A stretch of 64,000 nt of DNA from Tilletiaria anomala UBC 951 (GCF_000711695.1 NW_013546989.1:88395-152394), one strand, 5' to 3'. Positions 23,257-35,693 are shown, numbered from the stretch's first letter. Numbers and translations are program-made. The notes: generated by a model from the letters alone, not told the origin.

Positions 23257-25114
23257 TCACCCAATGCGCTCGGCCTTGGTGGCGCGCGAGCCGGTTCCGG
23301 CGCGACCAGAGCCCTTGGTCTGCAGGTGTTGGTCCCTGCCGACCTGATCGCGGCTGTCGCTGTCGTCGGCGTCGTCAAAGGCGGTGTTGAGGTGATGCTT
23401 GGGGTTGTTGCTCTCGTCGTCCATGTTGAAGCTGATCCCAGCGGGCAGGCCTGCGGCCTGCAGCGCCTGCAGCGTCGGATTCTTGTCCGCCATTGCCTGC
23501 GCGGCCGCCTTGCCGGCACGCTCAGCCTCGGCGGCTGCCTCGGCGGGCGGGACGCCGCGCGCCTGTGCAGATTCGTACACGCGGCGCGCCTCTTCATACC
23601 GCAGTTTGTCTTGATCGGCTTTGGCGAGGAATGGCTGCTTCTCCGTGTCGCTCAGCTCGCGCCACTTGGCAGCGGCGAGGACGCTCTGCTTGGTCGTCTC
23701 GCCCTCCTTTCCGAAGACGTCGTCAGTCATCTTAGGATCTGAGCGGATGGCCTGCACGAATGCAAGAGCGGAAAAAGAGCCAAGCAATCGTCAGCATAGC
23801 ACTTTCACGGTTGCAAAAAACGCAAAAGTAACGAGTGTGTCAACGCAACTCACCCTCAAGAAGAGGAAGTATGCCGATAACGGCTTCTTGGGTGCGTGCG
23901 GGTCCTTGAGGTTGCTCTTCCTGCTCTTGCCGGCCTTGCGCTGCTGCGTGCGGTACGCGTTTTCGAGCTTGATGTCCTCGGGGCTGAGGCTTTCCTTCCA
24001 GGCTTGCATATCCCTCTCCCATTGCGCCTTGAGCCTCAGGCTTTCCTTGTGGTACTTGGCCTTCTCCGAGTCAGGTAGCATGTTGTAGCGCTCGCCAGCG
24101 CCCTTGGCGACGTGTGCGACGTTGAGGCGCTCCTCAGGCTTCTGCGCTTTGAGCTTGGAAAGCTCCTCGGCAAAGAAGAGCTGCCACGCAGAGGGCGCTT
24201 GCTTGGGCTGCTTGAGGTGCGAACGAATGACCTTCTTCTGCTCTTTCTCGGGCTTTTTCCGGGCGTCGACTTTGCCCGCCTTGCCCTTGCCGCTCACGGC
24301 GAGAGCTGGGTTCATCGCAAGCATGCCGGGCATGCCGGCGGCTGCGGCGGCAACCGCAGCAGCGGCAGCGTTGACCTGAGCAGCGTTCTTGGCGTTGGCG
24401 GCGCCTTCCTTGATCTTCTTGGGCCTGCCTGTCTTGGCGCTGAGCTTCTTGGACGCGCCGGCGTTACCAACGTGGCCACCGGCCGCGGGGAGGGCGGATC
24501 CGTGCGGGAAACCTTGCACCTGCAAGCTGGCAGGTTGACCGTGGTGCTGGCCGGCTTGCTGACCGTGCTGCTGGCCGGGCTGCAGTTGGCCGTGTTGCAT
24601 CACACCGGGCATCATGCCGGGTTGGGCGAAGTAGTGATGCTGACCGGGGCCAAAATGCATGTAGTGCTGACTGGCAGCGTTCGAGTCGTTGGCACCGCCC
24701 TGGCTGCCGGCCGCGGCAGCATGTCCAGCCGGGGCGCTGCCGGCAGCAGACGCGCTCTGGCTGCCGGTGCCCATGGAGGCCGGGTTGACCATTGTCGGCG
24801 GGAAGCCGTACATGCTGGGGTGATAGTACGCCATGCCAACGTGTCCGTGTGGGTAACCGGGGGGCAAGTTGTTGTAGCTGCTACCGCCGCTGTATCCTCC
24901 TTGATGATGAGCTGAAGGCAAAACGCGTTGGTTAGATATTTACTTCACTCGAAACACTTTCGGACACGCGACCTTGCTCACCAGAATCGTAGACACCTCC
25001 TACACCGTGCTGATCGTGTCCTTGAAGCTGTGCGTTGTTGTGAGCAGAATCGCCGCCGAACTGGCCGTGCTGCATGTGAGAGTAAGAGTTGGAATCTTCC
25101 ATTTTACCCTGCAT
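23257..25114 (-). CDS. Two-HMG-box DNA-binding protein (561 aa)
   Basis: Three coding exons on the complement: 25114-24982, 24911-23854 and 23751-23257. HMG box A lies about residues 277-345 (APSAWQLFFAEELSKLKAQ ... YHKESLRLKAQWERDMQAW). Box B lies about residues 383-450 (HAPKKPLSAYFLFLRAIRSD ... YEEARRVYESA). The intron in box B is placed exactly at FLFLR-AIRSD, restoring the canonical fold. The N-terminal 250 residues are Gly/His/Gln/Tyr-rich and disordered, with basic AT-hook-like GRPKKIKEG near residue 195. The C-terminal tail is Ala/Asp-rich. Proteins of this type bend DNA non-specifically in chromatin or in mitochondrial nucleoids. No targeting presequence is visible, so a nuclear role is more likely. 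The coding start is the first ATG after an in-frame stop in the leader. Confidence 0.88.
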
Positions 25115-25141
25115 GGGCTCCAATCACCTCACGCGTGGGTT

Positions 25142-25493
25142 CTGCAAGAAGGACAAGACGCATTTGTCAGTTCGACGCGTCCCAAAGTCAAGAAGGACAA
25201 GTTCAAATCAACAACACGCGTCGATGTAGCATGTTTAAAAGGGGTTGCTGTCTCTCATGAGTCAAAGCGGATGAAGACACGCACAATGACACGCGTTCAC
25301 CGACGTCGTTGACGGTCACGATGGCACGACGCGCTTTGCCGTGTCGCCTGCGACTCGCTGTACCCTACGAAAGGGGATAGATCCAATGCGCCAGACGGAC
25401 ACGACGGTGGCAGATGTCTAGCTATGTGGTTGCACTGACTGCGTGACGCGTCGGGGATGGAAGGGAGCGGTGGTACGGACGCGTGGTACTCAC
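25142..25493 (-). other. Long 5'-leader intron of the HMG-box gene
   Basis: On the complement there is a strong donor (CCTTG then GTGAGTACC, intron starting at 25493) and a strong acceptor (CTTCTTGCAG ending at 25142), 28 bases before the coding ATG at 25114. The exon joined to the start has an in-frame TGA before the ATG, so this intron is in the 5' UTR. At 352 bp it is three to four times longer than the coding introns nearby. The upstream exon lies in the pyrimidine-rich strand around 25500-26100. Confidence 0.55.
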
Positions 25494-28092
25494 CAAGGCG
25501 ATTGGGGATGGCGGCGGTGTGGTCTTGGTGGATGGGGAGGATGATCTTGTGTTAATCTAGGTCGCGGTTGTGACGCGACCTTGGGTGTCGTGGGTGGGAC
25601 TGGGAAGAGCGAGCGAGAGCACAGCTTGCACTGGGCTGGGCTGGGATGGGATGGGTTGGTCGTACAGCTGTGTTTAGCTAGAAAGCTGCTCCGGTGCGAT
25701 GGACGATGGGAAGGAGGCAGATGGGCAGACCAACAGACCCAGGCGGATGTGCTGCTGCTGCGGTGCTCTCTTGGTTTGCAAGCAGAAACGCCGTCAGTGT
25801 CGAAAAGCTTTCGAGGTGCCCTATCGCAAGCAGGGTGTGTGCGGGCGGGCAGCGCGAGAGAGAGGCGAAGGAGAGACAGTGACAGAAATGGGGATGAATT
25901 GAAACTGTGTGACTGTGTGGGCCTGGCTGACTGGCCGACTGGCGGACTGGCGTTGGTCCTGTTGACGGACAGTGCGTTTTGGAGTGTGCTGGGGTTTGCC
26001 GTTTGTGCTGCGGAGCTGTGGTTGTGGCGGTACTGGAGGAAGGAAAGGGGAAGATGGGCGATGGGAGCGACGGTCACAGTGCGCAAACAAGGCAGTTCAC
26101 CCCTTTTCCTGCAGAGAGAGCGAGAGAGGGAGGACAAAATTTCATCTCGAGGGGCGAAGAGAGGCTCGCGGCGCTGTTATGCGTTTCCGTTGCTTTGCTG
26201 GCACCTGGTGCGCGCGGCGGGCATCCGATGGGCAGCATCATCCCCCAAGGCCCCAAGGCGGCCCCAGTGGCTCGCTCACAATAAGCACCACTGGCAGGGC
26301 GGTGCCGTGTGCCCGCCCATCTCCAGTTCCGCCCCCGGCCGGCCAGATCAAAACAAGCCAGTGAGGAGCGAGCCAGCCCTGTTTGTGTGCGCTCGCTCGC
26401 AAGCGACGGGTCTGGCTGGCGCGGCACACAATGTATGTACACACACTCGCACTTACGCATACATAGAAGCGCGGGTCACAAGAAAAAAAGAGTCACGGGA
26501 TCCAACCTATGAGCCTCCGCCTGCGCACTGTGGCATGCGGGCAGAGACCTGCACAGGGGCCTTGAGGGGGAGAGGAACTCTGTGGTCCTGGTCACTCGGC
26601 CAGGTCCTGAGGTCACTTGGCGCGATGGTGGCTAAGTGGGTGGCACCTGGGGGCCTGGTGGGCCCAATCAGCAATGTGGGCTGGACATCCTTACCGAGTC
26701 CTCGCTTTCCGTGACTTGTCCGGGTCACCTACACAAGCACTTACTGGACGTCCAGTTGACGTCACGTGCCTTTGCGCAATAACTCAACCGGCGCGAGAAC
26801 CAGAGAAACCGAGGAGCAGGGTAACAGAACTTCACGTGCAAATCGTCAGACTTTCTCATATATGTTCATGAGGATGCTCGTGGACTGGAAATAGAACATT
26901 TGGGACCGCCTTGACGGCCTTCAGGCCCGCGCGCTTGAGTGAATCGTCATGCTTGATGCATGAGATGAGTGGCAAACAGTCAATGTGTGTTCCAAGCTGC
27001 CTCAAGAGGCCAAGACGGCTGCCCCATACTGTCAAAAGCCCAACAATGCCCGCTATCCGGGTAGTGCACTATGCAGGGTCGCACACATGCTAGAATTTGA
27101 CCTAAAAGCTGTGTGGGCCTCTCGCTAAAACCCCCGGAATACCGATGGCTTCTTTTCCCCTTCCCCGGGATCTTACCGGGCCCCTGAAAAGGCCCCGGAA
27201 AGTCTTCAGGTATAAGCCACTGGCCTAACCGCCCAAGGGGTTTCCGGGTGCAGGAAACTGCCCTCGAGACCCCCGGATTCGTGCTCTGGAGGCATAGTGC
27301 AAGCAGATCTAACAGATTCTCCATCTTAATAGCAAAACATTTGGTCATCATTTAAATTATTTCCGGCTAGTTTAGGATTCTGGGACGAGTATTTGCCAGG
27401 TAATCCAGGCTGACCCTAAAACACACACCTAAATCTTGGGCCCCTTATGTAGGCTCATGTAGCTGGGATAGCCATGTGGTTTCGTGCACAACGGAGTCAG
27501 GATTAGCGCACCATCACGCTTGTGAAGTTCGGGGATTTGTTCGGGTGTTTGAACTAACTTGTTGCCGCAGCGAGCCCGATTCTGAAGTCTGAATTTTTGG
27601 AGCTTGGGCTAAAACTCCGTAGACTGCGATTATGCATAGGATGCTTCTTGGAGTCAGAGAGAAAGAGTCTGCGAGTAGACAGGCTGGCACCAATGGTGCG
27701 CGCTATGCGATCTTGCGATCCACTTCAATCCGCAGTGACAGTTGCTTCCACTGTGGGATACAACGAAAGAAGTATGCGCCTGCCATATGTGACTAGGTGA
27801 ACAGCACCACTGAAGTGCTAATAGCGCCAGCTGAGCTCGCTTTTATATACTGAGGGACTACAAAAACATTGATGCGTGTTAGCAGAAAGTAACCCCTCTC
27901 AGCAGGGCAGGCAGAAGGTGCAGCATGTGCTGTGCTTCCGTCCGGCAGAAGGACAAAGCTGAAACGCCAAAAAGGGAATGGTTGTTCATGACCGGTACTG
28001 TCGCAAGGACACGAAACGCTGCATTTTGCATACATGACATGCGGGAGCCGGTGCAATGCGGCACCAGTGCATACGGCATCTACGGTTGAGCA
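25494..28092. other. Long gene-poor region; leader or promoter of the HMG gene, then unassigned DNA
   Basis: Bases 25494 to about 26100 are strongly strand-asymmetric. The HMG-sense strand is C/T-rich, which holds long but Ser/Pro-rich or Gly/Arg-rich frames open on both strands; I do not believe these are genes. From about 26500 the sequence changes to more balanced composition with frequent stops. Around 27130-27260 it has clustered CCCCGG-type motifs similar in flavour to 15600-15720. No ORF, terminal repeat or tRNA is recognisable. Confidence 0.45.
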
Positions 28093-29248
28093 TCACCCTT
28101 CCGAGGAAGCAGGAGGACTTGTGTTCAGCCATTCTTGCGGGAAATCGCGGATGCTGGCCGCACGGCGCCGCGCAAAACCCTTGCGTTTGTGCTCTCGCAT
28201 CTCTTCGGAGCGCGAATAGAGCGGTACGTTCGCGAAGAATGGCTCGCGCTGAGCGCATGCGTAAGAGAGAGACCAGGGCATGACGAGTTCAGTCTTCAAG
28301 CATCCAGATCGAAAGAAAGCGCTAAGGGGGTTGAACGCAGGTCGGCCGGAACTCACGTTGGCGTGAAAAATCATTTTGTCAAGCACATCACTGCACCACT
28401 TCATGTTCTGCCGCTCGTTCGGGAATGTCTCGCAGCTGATTTTGAGTGAGCCCTGTCCCCTCTCTAGAACCTCCTCCTCGTCCGCCAAGGGGTACTTCTC
28501 GTGCTGTCGCCCATCTGCTGCCCGCCGCTGCTGTTCTTCGCCGATGCTCTTGTCCCCGAGCTGAACAACGCGCACATCCTTCGTCGGGTCCCACCGTTCG
28601 CCGGCGAGGAGCAAGAACTTGCGGCGCGCCTGCTTGCTCTGCAAGGCACCTGATGCGAACAGGGACGGAATGGAGACGTCGAGAACGACCTTGCGCGCGA
28701 CAGGATGCGGCTCGCCTTGATAGTGCTGGAAGCGAAAGCGCAGGATGGAAGACTCGCTTGGCGGAGTGTACGGCTTTGTGAACTCTTATTGTAGTTGAAA
28801 AGCCGGAGGCAGGCAGTAGGTGTCAGGCAAGCGGAATCACGCGCAGAGCAAACCCGCTGTCATTGCAGCCTCACGCACCCTTCAGCTTTGGTACCTCCCA
28901 CTCCCCCACCCGCGCATACTTGAGCATCTCCCTGTTGTATTTAAGGGCTTCATGTCCGAGCACAGGGACATCATCGAATTGGAATTTGCCCATGTTCTTG
29001 AGCGCGAGAGGGTCATCGGATTGCCGTGCCCTTCGCGGCTTGGCATGCGCGATAGAGGATGTCGAGAATGGTGTGCGCCGTCCAGAGAAAAGAGAAGACG
29101 GAGACGAGGCAAGTAACGGCGATGAGGGGGAGGAAGCAGGCGCAGATGCTCTCGAGGAGGAAGCAAGGCACAGCGAGCAGGCGGCGATACCGCTGTTGCT
29201 ACCGCCGCGGGCGGCCAGCTGCCGCAGGGTGGTCGTAGAAGCCGCCAT
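28093..29248 (-). CDS. RSM24: Mitochondrial small ribosomal subunit protein mS35 (Rsm24/MRPS35)
   Basis: Three exons on the complement: 29248-28879, 28784-28357 and 28248-28093, giving 317 aa. The N terminus (MAASTTTLRQLAARGGSN) is Arg/Ser/Ala-rich without acidic residues, as in mitochondrial presequences. The mS35 core follows: FQFDDVPVLGHEALKYNRE near residue 88, then AGERWDPTKDVR and LKISCETFPNERQNMKWCS, which continues into DVLDKMIFHAN. A basic tail follows (VPLYSRSEEMREHKRKGF). The protein belongs to the head of the mitochondrial 37S/28S subunit. The start is the first ATG. A longer frame upstream lacks an ATG. An insertion with GEEQQRRAADGRQ splits the conserved core and is probably a surface loop. 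Confidence 0.88.
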
Positions 29249-29960
29249 TACGTTTCCACTCCTACTCTGTCGATCGATCGCAGCTACTCGCAGGATCAAC
29301 CAGGCTGTTGAGAGGTATCAGAGCCTGTACTTTCTTGGCCGTAGCGACGGAGACTGCTGTATTTCATGTTACAACGTGGACGATGGCGACAGGAAGAATG
29401 TTGGTTGGATGAACCAAAGCCCTTTTTCCCTCGTCGAGCACGAACCCTACTTTTAACCAGGCTGCCCTTTGTTGGCACTTAGTGGGCGGTGCGGAATCTG
29501 GTGGTGTAACATTCAGCTTCGAACAGTGCAAACGAGCAACAGCATTTACACAAAAATAGCAAGTGACACGAAGCAAGGGAATAGGCATCTGATGCCAACT
29601 TCACACTCTCCTTGTTTACAAGAGGAAGCGTTTCTTTTCTATTCTTTCTTTGTGGATACAATAATAACTTTTCCAACTTATTGCTTCGAAATTCAACCTC
29701 CTTCTCTCGACCTGATATCCTCAAAAGTAGTGAGGACAGTTAGCAGGAACAGGGCCGAAGCGCAATAGCCCTATCTATAACATGGTGCATGGCGGGCTAG
29801 CGGCGTCAGGCGCGTGGCGAGGACAGACACCATATAGGAGAGAAGACAACTGGCAGATTTGCATTAAGGTCCCGCCCTCAGTGCGGCCGTACCGCATACC
29901 GTCCTTTCCACTGTACTGCTTTCTCACAGCCATGGCGAAACAAAAAATGTGCTGTGCATG
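29249..29960. other. Intergenic region upstream of mS35
   Basis: About 700 bp. It is rather AT-rich between 29480 and 29720, with many stops. No gene or repeat is supported. Confidence 0.4.
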
Positions 29961-30327
29961 TCAAAAATGGATGCTGATTGGTGAAAGTTGAACCCGTTCT
30001 GTGTTTGCTATACATGCCGCTGCGGCCGAACGCTTCGACAGCCGCCCCTGGCGACGACGGGCAGCTGACTGTTGATGCAAAACGGATGTCGGATGGGCTC
30101 CCCGCGAGGAAGCTTACCTCTCCAATTGCTTCCAATTGGGCCATGATCGAGTCCTGGCGGCGAACAAAATCTGACATCACCAGCATGCTATCCGCACATG
30201 CCAAGCAACCGGGCAGATGCTCAGTTCTACTTTGCTGAAGGGGCTGGCAGCGCACTAGCGCCCTTGGCCCTAAATCAAGTCGATCCCACTCAAGGGGCAT
30301 TTGGGAGAGGGCATTGGAAGACGTCAT
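29961..30327 (-). CDS. Possible small spliced protein (105 aa), uncertain
   Basis: On the complement an ATG at 30327 opens a 70-codon frame (MTSSNALSQMPLEWDRLDL ... QDSIMAQLEAIGE). It ends exactly at a consensus donor GTAAGC. A 49-bp intron (30117-30069) would join it in phase 0 to a basic C terminus (SAARRRQGRLSKRSAAAAC) stopping at 29961. Without splicing the frame continues to 29878. A TATA-like TTTATACC lies upstream near 30515. The intron would be shorter than every other one in the window, and no family is recognised, so this may be a chance frame. Confidence 0.3.
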
Positions 30328-32127
30328 TGGTCGCGAAGAATTGACAGATAAATATGCGTTGTTGATAATGGGTACGATAGGGAGAAGTTGTAGAGGAAAT
30401 GGGATGAGAATGAATAATACGAGCGCATGCGAATCACCTGTGAAGCATACGCCGTAGTGCTTCAGAAGAAGCTGAACCGGCTGGACGGATGCCGCGCAAA
30501 CTGAGGCCAAGACGGTATAAAAACAGGGGGCAAGGCGTGATCTATACCCAAACGCAACCAGCTTGCCATCAGAGCCTTCCTAAAGCGAAAGCTTTTCAGG
30601 GCCCGTTGTGAACGATTGCAAATGTTTCGTAACTGAGTGTAATGCTTGCGATCCGAGTGAAGCCTGGCCTTGATGGTGGTGGTTGATGCCGCCCGCGTAG
30701 GTCATATGTCTAGGGATAACCTTTTTCCCGCGAATCGGCTCACAATGGCCCTGGAGGCCCAACTTCTAGGATGGCGCCGCTTTCTTACCGAACGTTTTGG
30801 GAGTCCTTGAAGCGGATCCAATGTTCATGAAAATGCGTCAAAGCGCTGGATGAATCAATAGCGCTCTTTGAACGCTATCCAATGGTGTAGTCAGCATTGA
30901 CCGATCACCTGCCATCTTCCATGCGCCACCTGCTCGGACCTCCAGCTCGGCCATCTCCTAGCTTCGCGTGAGGTGGAGCGCATGTATAGCCAGCCGTCCA
31001 CATCATGTGATTCTGAAACATTTGGTGCAGTTTTCGCTGTCAAAAACTCCAGGGTTGCCCCCTCAATCGTGTAAATCTAATTAATTGTATTCGTTCAGAA
31101 CATGCGCTGCCCACATCTGCTTGAAGGGGGCACAGCTACAGTGCCTGATAGCTGATCGAACTCCCACGGGACGCGGGACGCGTCTTTCTCGGCTCATACG
31201 TTTGATGAGGATAACATGCAACATTTTTACCCTTAGTAGAGAAGTCAGGAGAAAGGGCCAAAATAAGTCCGTGCCTGGTCGCTGCCGTCAAAATGTCGTA
31301 AGGGGGGGCCGGCAGGATGGGACCGCTGGGATGTGGGACAATCGTACATAGTTGCATCCGCTTACAAAGTGGATGAACATTACGTAAGTGCACACAATTT
31401 TTTTCCCCCTTGGCGACGTTTTCGATGACACGCGATGAACTACCCATGTGCGTTGGTAGTGTGGCAGCTGCTCTCTCTGGTCGCTGGTGCGCTGCCTCGC
31501 ATGCAAGCTACATAGAATATTTTTGGCAACCAAGACGAAGGAGATCCGGTGGACACTCTGACTGGGGCCGCCGTGAGAGGAGGAAGCGGGAATTCCAGCA
31601 CACGGATCCTGCTACAGTCTAGAGCTGGCAAATCTTGCCCACCACGGGTCGTCGTGGGGATGATGTCGACGATCACATTCATGCTGTCGATATCTATTGC
31701 ATTTGTAAGGGAGAAAAGCACCTCATCCACCTTCCTGTTTAGACAGCGTATGTTGCCGAAAATTGCCCTGCTTGCCACGCGGAAACAGCCGTCCAGCTCG
31801 ATTCTTCCATTGAATGCGCTGCACGAGGTCAATCAGCCAGCAACATCTCACACCAGACCTCACAGACATTCAGCAGTAGGCACGATGATCCCTCGGAATC
31901 ATATCTGAGAAAGCTGTGCCATCGTTCGATCGGCGCTCAGAGTGGTATCGAGTCTCCTCGAAACACCTGGAAGGCGGTGGTACTCTTGTTCTGCTTCACC
32001 GTCTCCACCAATCACCGGAGTATCTAATATTAACCGAAGACACCTCCGACATTTCGGGCGGTAGACTGAGCATCGTGCAGATAGACACTGCAAGTATCTT
32101 ATTGGAGCATCTAGGTATAAGACTAGC
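30328..32127. other. Gene-poor intergenic region
   Basis: About 1.8 kb with frequent stops. The only long frames (31440-31832 on the complement, 31549-31908 on the plus strand) overlap each other and have no motif I can defend. It probably contains the promoter of the acidic-protein gene that starts at 32128. Confidence 0.4.
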
Positions 32128-35100
32128 ATGCCTCGCAACACTTTCAATTCACGGGCAACAGCCACTTTCTACGGCCAAGGCAGCTCTTTCAACGCCAGTT
32201 CGTCTCATCCAGGATCGACAAGCTCCAAGCCCGTCGTAGTGTCGGAGGACAGTCAAACGGAGACTGGCGATGATGAAGATGAAGTTGCTATTACCGGGAC
32301 GCGCCAACTGGGTAGTCCTACGAAACAACAAAAATCATCACATTATAAAGACTCGTCCAGCGAGCTGTCATCTGATGAAGACGATGCAGCTCTTCAGCCA
32401 TCCTCGTCAACCCGCAAAGGTAAGAAGAAAGCTACGGAGAAGAGCCCAAGGAAGCGGAGATCAAAGTTCCATGCAAGTACAGCCTCCGATTCGAGTGATG
32501 AGGAAGGAAGCGACGATGATGACGAGGACGAGGCGATCCGCTTGGCGATCAACGAGGCCGGTGACGGCGACTCGCTACTCGGCTCCGAAAGTCAAAACGA
32601 GCTCAGCCAAGACGACGCAGACAGCGACTCTCAGGAAGAGCTGCACGCCCACGCGTATGCCAACGCTCAGCGTGCAGCTGGCCTCCTGGGGAAAGAGGAC
32701 AACTCGGATAGCGACTCCGACGGCATCCTAGCCGAGGAGGAGGCGCGCATCATCGCAGACGAGGAAGCTCGCCAACAGCGAAAGAAGCGCAGGTCAGCCG
32801 ATAAGCGCCGCTTCTGCAGGCATCTCTATACAGGAGACGACACCGACAGCGGCGGCGATGGCGATGGCGATGCGAGCAGTCGACACTTCAGCCAGGTTGA
32901 GGATGCAGAGCGTAACACCGATAGTCTACGTGGACAGCCTACTTCCGTCTCACCGTCCACCCTTCGTGCTCTCGGACTCAGTAGTCTGGGATATGGCGAC
33001 GTGCTTTTTGAGCAGCAAACAGACTTTCACACCGACTCAGAGCCCTCCTTCACCGATTTCTTCAACGGCGAGGCGTCCAGCTCTTCCGGTTCAGACTCTG
33101 AATCAGGCGCAGGGACCGACAGCGAGGGTACAGATTCAGACAATGAGAGTGACCTCGATGCGCTTACGACTGACGACGACACGGACTCGAATCTCAGCGC
33201 ACTCGAAGCGGCCATTCTAGCCGGAGAGCCGCTGGTCTTTGGCCGCGCAAACCTTGATGGAAGCGCCAATCCAGATTCCTCCCTCACCGGTCTTGTCGAG
33301 GGCTTGCTGGCAGGCGCAGATGCCAACACGGCCCATGCCATCCATGGTGGCGTCGGTAACCGGGACACGCCAGATGATGATGATCAATTCAACAGCGCCG
33401 AGAATGTTGCGGCGCGCGCGCTGGCCGCCGAGGAGGCGAGACGATGCGCCGAGATGCCATTGCTCGTCATTGAAGACCTGGACGGCCGGCTGATTTATGC
33501 ACGGGCCGGGAACGGGGAGGCGGTCTTTGGCAGCGATGGAGAGTTCGAGTACATCGGTGGAGAAGAGGAGACGGAATCGGACGAGGATGACCCGTACGAG
33601 TATTGGAGCGACATTGACGAGGGGTTGCTTGCCGCTCTGGGTCCCGGCGCTGATGCCGTTATGAGTGGAGGCGGCAATCATGGAGCTGATCCTAGCGCTA
33701 AAGCGCTCGGTAAGAGGCGTGCACGAGACGTAGAGGAAACCGAAGACGACGGCGAGACTACGGACGAGCTGCCAGAGGATGATCTGCAATTCAGCAGATT
33801 GCTCGTCGGCTCCATCGAGCCGCATGGCGGGCGCCAATCGCGCAGGCGCCGAGCGCTTGCCCTCAAGAGTCGCAAGCTGTCTCCTGCAAATTTCAACACG
33901 ACGTCCAAGGGCACTCATGCATCCGCGGCTACGGCTGCGAAGCTGGCAAGCTCAAGCCACAGCCGAGCTGACAGCGGTACCTTGTCGATATCGGATGTCG
34001 CATCCGACTCGGCGCCCATCACTCTGCCTGAAGAGATGCAAGTGTCTGCTAACGACGCGAAGGATTCCGTCGCTTCTGCATCCAACGGCCAGAAGGCATT
34101 ACAGGATGCACTGCAACAAGCTGCACACGCGACGGCTGTAGCTGCAGCTACAGAGGGGCAGAGGGATGCGGCTGGCTCAAGCTCAGGGCTGGCAAAGGAA
34201 GTGGTGACGGCATGCATTGCCCCGGCGACGCCTGTAGCCAAGCCACTCATGGGGAGCTTCGTGCCTTCGTCCAATGCCAAACATCGTGCTGTCATCGATG
34301 GCCAGCGGCCGGTTCCTTCGCCGTTCTCGTTGCACAATCGTGTGCGCAACAAGGGACTCGGTTTGCAAGGGAAGCGAAAGAGGGGAAGAGATGTGAGCGC
34401 ATTCAGATACTACTGTCGCCACACTTAATACTGATCGAGAATTTCCTCACCTCGCAGGCCGGCTTGGATCCGTCGCAAAAACGCCAGCGCCGTTTCTCTA
34501 TCGACGACATCATCGGGCGACCACTTGTCGAGGCGGAAAGCGCACAGGGATACATGTCTACGCCGGAGGACAATGGTGAAGATATTCAGCTGGTCGATCT
34601 GGACGATGTGGTCGATGCCTCGATGCTGTGGCGCCCCGGTCCAGGCGCTGCGTCACCTGATATCGAAAGTAACGAAGATGCAGACAAGAAGGGGCGCAAG
34701 AGGCAGCTCGGATTCAACGTGAACGCTTTTGCGCGATGGAACAAAGTCCCCATGCAAAGTTTCCGTGACGGGCAACAGCAGCAGCAGCAGCAACCGCAGG
34801 AAAGTGCATCGTCTATGCAATTCGGCAACTCACGCTTTGCTCGCGAGCTGCGAAAAGGCTTGGATCGAGGCCCGCGACAGAGAACAGACTCTTCTCCCTT
34901 TCGCGGCCGTGCTGCCGAACGCGCTCGGCTGGGTACTGACCGCGCGGGGATGGACGCAATGCTCACACCCACCTCGCTCACAGGACCAGCAAATGGCATC
35001 TTGGCGATCAGCCCAGTCCTCTTCCCTCAGAGCGATGCCCAGCCACAATTCGAAGGAAACTCACATGGCCTTTCATCGGGGTCTTTACAGGCGACCGCGC

Positions 35101-35693
35101 TCGCCGAAGTGCCGCCGTTCGATCTACAGTCGGATGGGTGTCGCAAGATCACACGGAGAGAAAAGCGCGAGAAGAAAGCGCGGAAGACTGCTCTGCGCAT
35201 AGCACTGCAGGCAGGCGAAGCTCCGACCTCCGCTTTCGAGCGGTCAAATTCGCCGAGCCTTCAACAGCATCGCAGCGCATCCGTGCCGGCCTCGCCTGGT
35301 GTGTTCACGGGGACCATGCCACAATTTGCGGTCTCTGCGCCATCGCCACTCAGCCTGTCCGCAATTTCACCTGGCGCCACTGGTCGGGAAGTGCCGCGCA
35401 GCCCGCTGGCCAATCGATCACGGTCTCCTTCGGCGGACAAGGGCAAGCAGACATTGAACCTTTCACTTCCGGGCCTGGAGGCCAATGACAACGGCAGCAA
35501 TGACCAGAGCGATAAGGGCAACCCTACGGGCCTAGATCCCTCTGCGGTGTCCGCGCGAGCCCCGCCTACGTCCCTGCCCCCGTCGAGTGCGATCCGTGCG
35601 CCTCTGTACTCTCCCCTGTTCGGAGGCATCGCACCGCCTGCTGGACTCATCGATGACTTGGACGAGCAGCCGGTAGAGACGCTCATGATCTAG
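32128..35693 (+). CDS. Large acidic, mostly disordered nuclear protein (1166 aa), unknown function
   Basis: Two exons, 32128-34392 and 34458-35693. The 65-bp intron joins KRKRGRD to AGLDPSQKRQRRFSID in phase 0. The N-terminal 600 residues alternate Ser/Asp/Glu-rich acidic blocks (for example SDSSDEEGSDDDDEDEA) with basic patches (RKGKKKATEKSPRKRRSKF), many of them CK2-like sites. A more ordered stretch sits about residues 445-510 (PLLVIEDLDGRLIYARAGNG, then DPYEYWSDIDEGLLAALG). A second lies after the splice: SIDDIIGRPLVE, VVDASMLWRPGPG and QLGFNVNAFARWNKVPMQSF. The C-terminal third is Ser/Pro-rich with polyglutamine. Basic clusters imply nuclear localisation. I recognise no family. The short conserved-looking segments within disorder suggest a chromatin or transcription cofactor, which is inference only. 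Confidence 0.82.

Noticed and set aside
25490-26714. Overlapping long frames on both strands (215 and 377 codons)
   Set aside because: Both are produced by strand-asymmetric low-complexity DNA, have Ser/Pro- or Gly/Arg-rich composition and no motif, and cannot both be genes. They fit the leader/promoter of the HMG gene better.
31440-31832. Minus-strand frame with faint resemblance to a LINE endonuclease segment
   Set aside because: The resemblance is a few residues only, with no reverse transcriptase or other element part nearby. A translated search against retroelement proteins would decide.
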